Shown in pieces: positions 12,948 to 13,398 of a stretch of 13,398 bases of DNA (position 1 is the stretch's first letter; every line of letters starts with the position of its first letter). Under the pieces are notes generated by a model. It saw nothing but the letters and a program-made list of their open reading frames with translations. It had not been told where the DNA came from and did not search any database. Made by a program: the position numbers and the translations under genes. The stretch lies in the NCBI GenBank assembly GCA_002437285.1, contig DJOV01000115.1, forward strand, positions 560 to 13,957, written 5' to 3'. The stretch comes from Prevotella sp. UBA6429 (GTDB lineage Bacteria; Bacteroidota; Bacteroidia; Bacteroidales; Bacteroidaceae).

Positions 12948-13398
12948 ATATGGAATAGATTTTTAAGACAACAAATACAACCTTCACAACATTGAACAAC
13001 TTTTGTACCAGTGGTAAGCAACGGACTTAAACAGAGACAACTCTTTGTTGTGCCCTCGGCACAATGACGGGCGCGAGGACATTGCGTGAGCGTCATGTGC
13101 ATCCGTGAGTGGGATCCGTGGGAGAACAATATCATCTGTGGGAGCGATGAGGACGGGCGCTGGGCGGTTGCGATGGTTTACATTCAAAGCGCACAGCATT
13201 GAAGAAAGCGGACAATGTATATAAAAAAACAGGCGTTATTTTCAACTTCAAAATATTTTGGCGGAAATACGCGAAAATACGGCACTTTTCGTAATCGGTT
13301 GATAATTAGCCGTTTATAAAATTTAGGATTTTATTCGCCCTAAAAAGTAAATACTTTTCATCAAAGAATACCCTTTATCGTGTTGCAATATACCCTTT
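12948..13398. other. Gene-free region, AT-rich toward the right edge
   Basis: No convincing gene is seen. Open frames on the minus strand either overlap the terminator and repeat copy 3 or have no recognisable domain or start context. Visible structures are the hairpin TTGTGCC-CTC-GGCACAA (13048-13064), the dyad CGAAAA/TTTTCG (13272-13291) and two ATACCCTTT units with a 22-base period (13368-13376, 13390-13398) cut by the window edge. The last 200 bases are strongly AT-rich and may be the control region of a gene outside the window. Confidence 0.55.
13175..13187 (-). repeat. Inverted copy of the repeat iteron, possible right end of element copy 3
   Basis: GGTTTACATTCAA is the exact reverse complement of the TTGAATGTAAACC iteron found twice at the left of repeat copy 3. 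Together 12869 and 13187 would bound a 319-base segment with 13-bp inverted ends. Chance is unlikely for 13 exact bases in this span, but no target duplication was recognised. Confidence 0.5.

Noticed and set aside
4726..13187. Repeats considered as a CRISPR array
   Set aside because: The copies are kilobases apart, over 100 bases long and flanked by ordinary genes; no regular spacers are seen.
12766..13199. Minus-strand open frames of 71-117 codons after the porin operon
   Set aside because: They run over the terminator hairpin and repeat copy 3, are Cys/Pro/Ser-rich without domain features, and lack promoter or ribosome-site support.

Overview
This window looks like a chromosomal segment of a Bacteroidota, most likely a Prevotella-type (Prevotellaceae) bacterium. 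The evidence is promoters with the Bacteroidota -7 box TAnnTTTG, a two-gene GH95/GH20 secreted glycosidase operon, a large outer-membrane beta-barrel receptor with a carboxypeptidase-regulatory-like N-terminus, a small DUF1573 lipoprotein, and a glnK-amtB operon ending in a TorF-type porin. The genus is an inference from gene style; no marker gene is present.

Layout. 150-575 (+): AT-rich DUF1573 lipoprotein. 622-655: stem-loop between convergent genes. 687-3494 (-): TonB-receptor-like outer-membrane protein with its own promoter. 3655-4098 and 4095-4598 (-): low-molecular-weight protein tyrosine phosphatase behind a gamma-carbonic-anhydrase-like protein, sharing an ATGA start/stop overlap. 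4599-5007: promoter, then repeat copy 1. 5008-6990 and 7029-9464 (-): GH20 hexosaminidase-family enzyme behind a GH95 alpha-L-fucosidase-family enzyme, one operon driven by a promoter near 9510. 9465-10179: divergent intergenic region with repeat copy 2, then the glnK promoter region. 10180-12680 (+): glnK, amtB and a TorF-like putative porin, closed by a strong rho-independent terminator at 12789-12824. 12825-13398: truncated repeat copy 3 and AT-rich DNA without a credible gene.

How the genes work together. The GH95/GH20 pair would remove alpha-fucose (or alpha-L-galactose) and beta-HexNAc from host or plant glycans in the periplasm or at the surface. The glnK-amtB-torF operon is an ammonium uptake module: GlnK gates AmtB in the inner membrane, and the porin could be an outer-membrane counterpart. 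The phosphatase/carbonic anhydrase pair is housekeeping.

The least explained content is a dispersed intergenic repeat present three times in the same orientation (4726-4935, 9567-9831, 12827-12947). Two copies fold on paper into the same four-arm, cloverleaf-like palindrome. The long arm and the outer stem differ in sequence between copies while pairing is kept, and a 2-nt bulge and a GTGAGC/GCTCAC tip are conserved. TAAACC iterons flank the palindrome. Copy 3 is cut inside the palindrome and may be bounded by 13-bp inverted ends. This is the best candidate for an undescribed element (a MITE/REP-like element or a structured RNA).
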